Below, in pieces: positions 60,816 to 64,000 of a DNA stretch of 64,000 nt. Positions within the stretch are counted from its first letter, which is position 1. Each line of letters begins with the position of its first letter. Below the pieces are notes generated by a model. The model ran no database searches. It was not told the DNA's origin and worked only from the letters and a program-made list of their open reading frames with translations. This DNA comes from Thalassospira lohafexi (GTDB taxonomy: Bacteria; Pseudomonadota; Alphaproteobacteria; Rhodospirillales; Thalassospiraceae). The stretch lies in assembly GCF_002844275.1 (NCBI RefSeq), contig NZ_NXGX01000004.1, forward strand, positions 124,001-188,000, in the 5' to 3' direction. A program made the position numbers and the translations under genes.

Positions 60816-61688
60816 ATGGCCGTGTTCTGGCGTATTCTGTTTGTATCATTTTTGATGCTGGCATCTATCGCCATGATGACCAAAACGACGCGGGCGGAGA
60901 TCTTTCGTCTGGCGATCCTTCATGGTGATGTCGATATTTTTGACTACGAAATTGGTGTGATCCGGTTGGCGCTTGAGTATGCCGACGGGGATCATGACCT
61001 TGAACTTGTTTTACTGCCACGTACGCCGCAGGAACGCTTGTTGTTGTTGATGGAAGAGGGCGGCGAGATCAATGTGTTTTTCACCGGCCATTCGCGGGAA
61101 CGGGAACGAAAATTCCTGCAGGTCGATTTCCCGATGACGCGCGGGTTACTTGGCAATCGCATTTTCATTACACGCCCGGATGTGCTGCCAGAACTCCGTC
61201 AGGTTCAGACACTCAAGGATCTGCGTGCTTTTACAGTCGGCTCGGGAACAGACTGGCCTGACACCAGCATTTTTAAGGCGGACGGATTTAATGTGGTGCC
61301 AAGCACCTATGCCAATCTTTGGGGGATGCTGGAAAAAGACCGGTTTGATATCTTTAACCGGGGCATTCACGAAGCATTCATCGAGATTGCGCAACAGCGT
61401 GCAAACGGGCGTGATCTGGTAATTGATCAGTCCGTACAGGTTGTCTATCCGTTTGATTATTTCCTGTATCTCAATCGCAATGACACCAAGCGTCATGCAA
61501 TCCTGACACAGGGCCTTTTGCGTGCGCATGAAAACGGCGCCTTTGACGCATACTTCTTTGATCATCCGATGATCCGACGGGTTTTACGGGACAGCCAGAC
61601 GACCAAACGCAAACGGTTCTTCATCGAAAACCCCAGCATGCCGGAAAGATTGGTGAACCTTCCTTCGGAATACTGGCTGGTATTCTGA
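60816..61688 (+). CDS. Periplasmic type 2 substrate-binding-like protein
   Basis: A 290-residue exported protein with a signal peptide (hydrophobic residues 4-20, cleavage near TTRAE). The remainder resembles bacterial extracellular solute-binding family 3 proteins in order and spacing (GNRIFITRP, LKDLRAFTVGSGTDWPDT, MLEKDRFDIFNRGIHEAFIEIA), as in many orphan receptors of marine alphaproteobacteria. No transporter subunits are adjacent, so it may act as a sensor or orphan binding protein. AGGAACG precedes the ATG. Confidence 0.75.
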   Translation: MAVFWRILFVSFLMLASIAMMTKTTRAEIFRLAILHGDVDIFDYEIGVIRLALEYADGDHDLELVLLPRTPQERLLLLMEEGGEINVFFTGHSRERERKFLQVDFPMTRGLLGNRIFITRPDVLPELRQVQTLKDLRAFTVGSGTDWPDTSIFKADGFNVVPSTYANLWGMLEKDRFDIFNRGIHEAFIEIAQQRANGRDLVIDQSVQVVYPFDYFLYLNRNDTKRHAILTQGLLRAHENGAFDAYFFDHPMIRRVLRDSQTTKRKRFFIENPSMPERLVNLPSEYWLVF

Positions 61689-61707
61689 TGGTTTCGGGCC
61701 GAAGGCC

Positions 61708-63318
61708 CTAAGCCTCAATCCCGTGATGAGAATTTGGGCTATCATCGTCTGCAATCGGACCAATTTCGACAAAGCGTGAACCATCCTGAAACACCATATG
61801 GCCCTTGTAGCCAGAGATTTGTAATGCATCGCGAAAGATGCCGCGGATGTCGTCGCGGTTATGGGGTTTAAGCGGATTTTCGGTGCGGATGATCAGATCA
61901 AATGTGCTGTCTTCGCCTTTGACCAAGCCATCAAGCTGGGTGTGGCCGACCTCGCTAAAGGATAGATCAAGCAGAAAGCGCGTACCAGGCTCTTCCTTTT
62001 CGCCTTTTTCGTTTTCCCGATCCCCATGGCGCCAGCCGAGTTGCAGCTGTTCAATTTTATCGCCCATGTTGAACGGCATTGCCATAACACGCCAACCATC
62101 GGGGCGTTCTTCTGCGGCCATGCCGCGCAGATGACCAAAATCACCTTCAAGCCTTTTAAATCCGCCAGCACCATCTGTATCGCCAAGTGCAGCAAGGCTG
62201 TTTGCTGCACGATCGCCCAGCCAGCCACGCAAATTGCCACCCGGTCCGGTCATCGCGGCAAAGAAGAACATCATGGTGGCGGTTAGTTTCGGGCCTGCTT
62301 GTGGCAGGTTGTTCATCAAGGATGACGCCGCACCCGGATCATGTTGCTGTAATGCACTGATGGCCTGTTGCAGGCTGCCCCAGTCGCGTGACAAGGCAGC
62401 AGTTTGACCCCGCATCATCAAATCAGCCTCGGTCATGGGCATGGATGTGGCAACGCGGCCACTGCCCGATGCATCGACACTAAAGGACAGTGTCGCACCC
62501 GTTGGAGCAGGCATCGGGAGTTTGATGCCGACAATGCCCGCGGATGTGCGCAAGGCGGTAAAGCCGTTTGGCAACATGCGGGCTTCGGCACTGTTGGATG
62601 GTAAAACCGTGCCGGTCAAAAGCAAGGCGGATGAGGATTGCCCGCCGGCCTGAAGCAGAACCGTCTGGTTTGGTGCGGTTGTCATTGCGGCGGTGGCGGC
62701 ACCGCCGGCGGCAGGGTTTAGGACCTGTGCGGCCTGTTGTGCGGTGACAGTTCCCTGCCCAAGAAAAATCACCTGTGTCTGGCTGCCGACAGGAAGCTGG
62801 GTTCCGTTGGGCATGGTAAGGACCGATGTGGTCACCGCCGAAAACGTTTGGCCGGGGGTAAGGGTACTGCTGGTGATGTTACCGGCTGTTATGGCACTTC
62901 CGGTGGCGGTTGCACCGGGTGTTAGAGTCTGGGGAAGCAATTGCAGCCGCATGCCATCGGCAGGGGGTGTTGTTCCTCCGCCCGGCATTTGCGCTGTTGT
63001 CTGGTTTGCGGTCGGAATGCGCGCCCAAATTAAATCACCCAGAGTGGATGGAAGTTGAGTTGGCACCTTAACCGTGACCTGACCCAGTGCAGTCGCAAGG
63101 GTCAACTGGTTTCCCGATTGCGATTGGACCCTTGCCTGAAGCAGGGTTTCCACCGGTAATTTCGCAATTGCCGCCGCGACTTTTTGCGGCGTGTCGTTGG
63201 TGACGGTTGCTGTGACCTGTGCCGGTGTGCCCGCCTGGCCGCCTTGGCCGCTGGTGCCAGCCGAAGCCTGTCCACCGACAGAAGGGCCTGGCGATATGGC
63301 TTGCGGCGGCAGGGTCAT
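61708..63318 (-). CDS. FliK-like flagellar hook-length-control family protein
   Basis: A 536-residue protein. The first about 330 residues are low-complexity Gly, Thr, Ala, Gln and Pro, as in FliK; the C-terminal 200 form a folded domain with WRVMAMPFNMGDKIEQLQLGW and TRFLLDLSFSEVGHTQLDGL followed by a beta-rich end, which fits the FliK C-terminal domain pattern (xLxLxPxxLGxVxVxL-type) only loosely. Its start lies six bases after the flhG-like gene, so it is in a flagellar operon. The assignment relies on composition and position. Confidence 0.65.
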   Translation of the reverse strand: MTLPPQAISPGPSVGGQASAGTSGQGGQAGTPAQVTATVTNDTPQKVAAAIAKLPVETLLQARVQSQSGNQLTLATALGQVTVKVPTQLPSTLGDLIWARIPTANQTTAQMPGGGTTPPADGMRLQLLPQTLTPGATATGSAITAGNITSSTLTPGQTFSAVTTSVLTMPNGTQLPVGSQTQVIFLGQGTVTAQQAAQVLNPAAGGAATAAMTTAPNQTVLLQAGGQSSSALLLTGTVLPSNSAEARMLPNGFTALRTSAGIVGIKLPMPAPTGATLSFSVDASGSGRVATSMPMTEADLMMRGQTAALSRDWGSLQQAISALQQHDPGAASSLMNNLPQAGPKLTATMMFFFAAMTGPGGNLRGWLGDRAANSLAALGDTDGAGGFKRLEGDFGHLRGMAAEERPDGWRVMAMPFNMGDKIEQLQLGWRHGDRENEKGEKEEPGTRFLLDLSFSEVGHTQLDGLVKGEDSTFDLIIRTENPLKPHNRDDIRGIFRDALQISGYKGHMVFQDGSRFVEIGPIADDDSPNSHHGIEA

Positions 63319-63324
63319 GACAAA

Positions 63325-64000
63325 TTATTCCTCGAGCAAGGTCTGCGCGATGGCCTCTATATCGTGGGCTGCATCGCAATTTGGATGACGCATCAAAAGC
63401 GGTGTCTGATTGCGAATGCATTCCGACACACGCGTATCTGAGCGAATAACACCCAGCAAAGGCGGGGAAATTTTCAAAAATCCCTCGCAGGCTTTCAGCA
63501 ATTTGTTATAGATCGCCTGACCTTCTTTTTTGTCCTTGGCCATATTGACCACAACCCGAATATCGGTTTTTGGTCGGGCCATATGGGTGATCTTGATAAA
63601 GGCATAAGCATCCGTCAAAGACGTCGGGTCACCATTGGTGATGACAATGACGGTATTGGCAAGACCGGTCATCTGACGCACACCCTGATCCACACCGGCA
63701 CCAAGGTCGATCAGAACCTTGTCATAAGATTTCCCTGTCTGGATAAGGTCATCAGACAGAGCCTGAAGTCGGGTGGCCGGAAGATTGGCAAGACTGCCCG
63801 AACCGCTGCGCCCGGCAATGATGTCAAAGCCGCCATCAGGGAACTTGGTGATGGCGTCCTTAAGGCTGATGCGCCCGGCGATAACCCCGCCCAGATCATG
63901 TTTGGGCATCAGGCCAAGCTGGATGTCAATATTGGCAAGGCCAAGATCACCATCAAACAGCAATGCCTTGTGCCCTTCGAGAACCATGGCATGGGTCAGG
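63325..64000 (-). CDS. flhG: MinD/ParA-family ATPase FlhG (5' part beyond the window)
   Basis: A deviant-Walker-type ATPase that limits flagellar number. 225 codons are visible; the N-terminal Walker A lies right of the window. The visible part has DGDLGLANIDIQLGL (the switch I/Walker A' neighbourhood of FlhG/FleN), LIDLGAGVDQGVRQM (Walker B region) and VITNGDPTSLTDAYAFIK, all typical of FlhG. The frame runs unbroken to base 64000, so a Met at 63987 is internal. A FliK-like gene follows by six bases. Confidence 0.88.
   Translation of the reverse strand, partial: LTHAMVLEGHKALLFDGDLGLANIDIQLGLMPKHDLGGVIAGRISLKDAITKFPDGGFDIIAGRSGSGSLANLPATRLQALSDDLIQTGKSYDKVLIDLGAGVDQGVRQMTGLANTVIVITNGDPTSLTDAYAFIKITHMARPKTDIRVVVNMAKDKKEGQAIYNKLLKACEGFLKISPPLLGVIRSDTRVSECIRNQTPLLMRHPNCDAAHDIEAIAQTLLEE

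Noticed and set aside
1..64000. CRISPR arrays, insertion sequences, prophage or integration sites
   Set aside because: No regularly spaced direct repeats, transposase, integrase or phage structural genes were seen on either strand.

Overview
The window reads as a chromosomal segment of a free-living, motile alphaproteobacterium of the Rhodospirillales type; a Thalassospira-like marine organism is my best guess (inference from gene content and protein style, not a database match). CtrA, ChpT, a GluRS2-type glutamyl-tRNA synthetase, DUF3553 and the long CheA-REC kinase all point to Alphaproteobacteria. Base composition is moderately GC-rich and even, except for an AT-rich patch near 59.75-60.13 kb. 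I saw no insertion sequence, prophage, CRISPR array, rRNA or tRNA gene.

Layout. 1-2.6 kb: a gluconate locus, with gntK and a TRAP solute-binding gene divergent from a LacI-family regulator across two identical 16-bp palindromes. 2.7-18.9 kb: mostly housekeeping and small accessory genes: YigZ, TauE/SafE exporter, class II DAHP synthase, a small protein with a FliM/CheZ-like C-terminal peptide, an operon of YbjQ and a YbjQ-M48 protease fusion, nadE-gltX-cysS, a MerR-regulated redox locus, an MFS transporter and LysE with a LysE relic next to it. 19.1-28.2 kb: a complete autoinducer-2 uptake and processing locus (lsrACDB divergent from lsrRKG), in which a class II aldolase, not LsrF, closes the transport operon. 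28.3-41.9 kb: DsbA/FrnE-like protein, citramalate synthase, TrmJ-type methyltransferase, fasciclin lipoprotein, rpsD, an MscS-type channel, grxD-rarD-bolA, moaA and hypothetical genes.

42.3-54 kb: the signalling core. chpT is followed by cheA-cheW-cheY-cheB-cheR and a membrane methyltransferase; ctrA faces fliI-fliJ across a 417-bp region with four TTAAC half-sites. CheB, CheR and FliI all carry unusually long low-complexity segments. 54-64 kb: YbaK and TerC, a YnjBCD-type ABC transporter followed by a PKHD-type dioxygenase, small hypothetical genes including a QueF-like protein that seems to lack the catalytic Cys, a periplasmic binding-like protein, and at the right edge a FliK-like gene with the 3' part of flhG.

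The most rewarding items are the lsr locus with its substituted aldolase and paired operator-like elements, a third gluconate-type operator 33 kb away that may control a small RNA, the disordered additions to CheB and CheR, and the QueF-like and YbjQ-M48 proteins. All similarity statements rest on reading the sequence and on remembered family motifs; no search was run.
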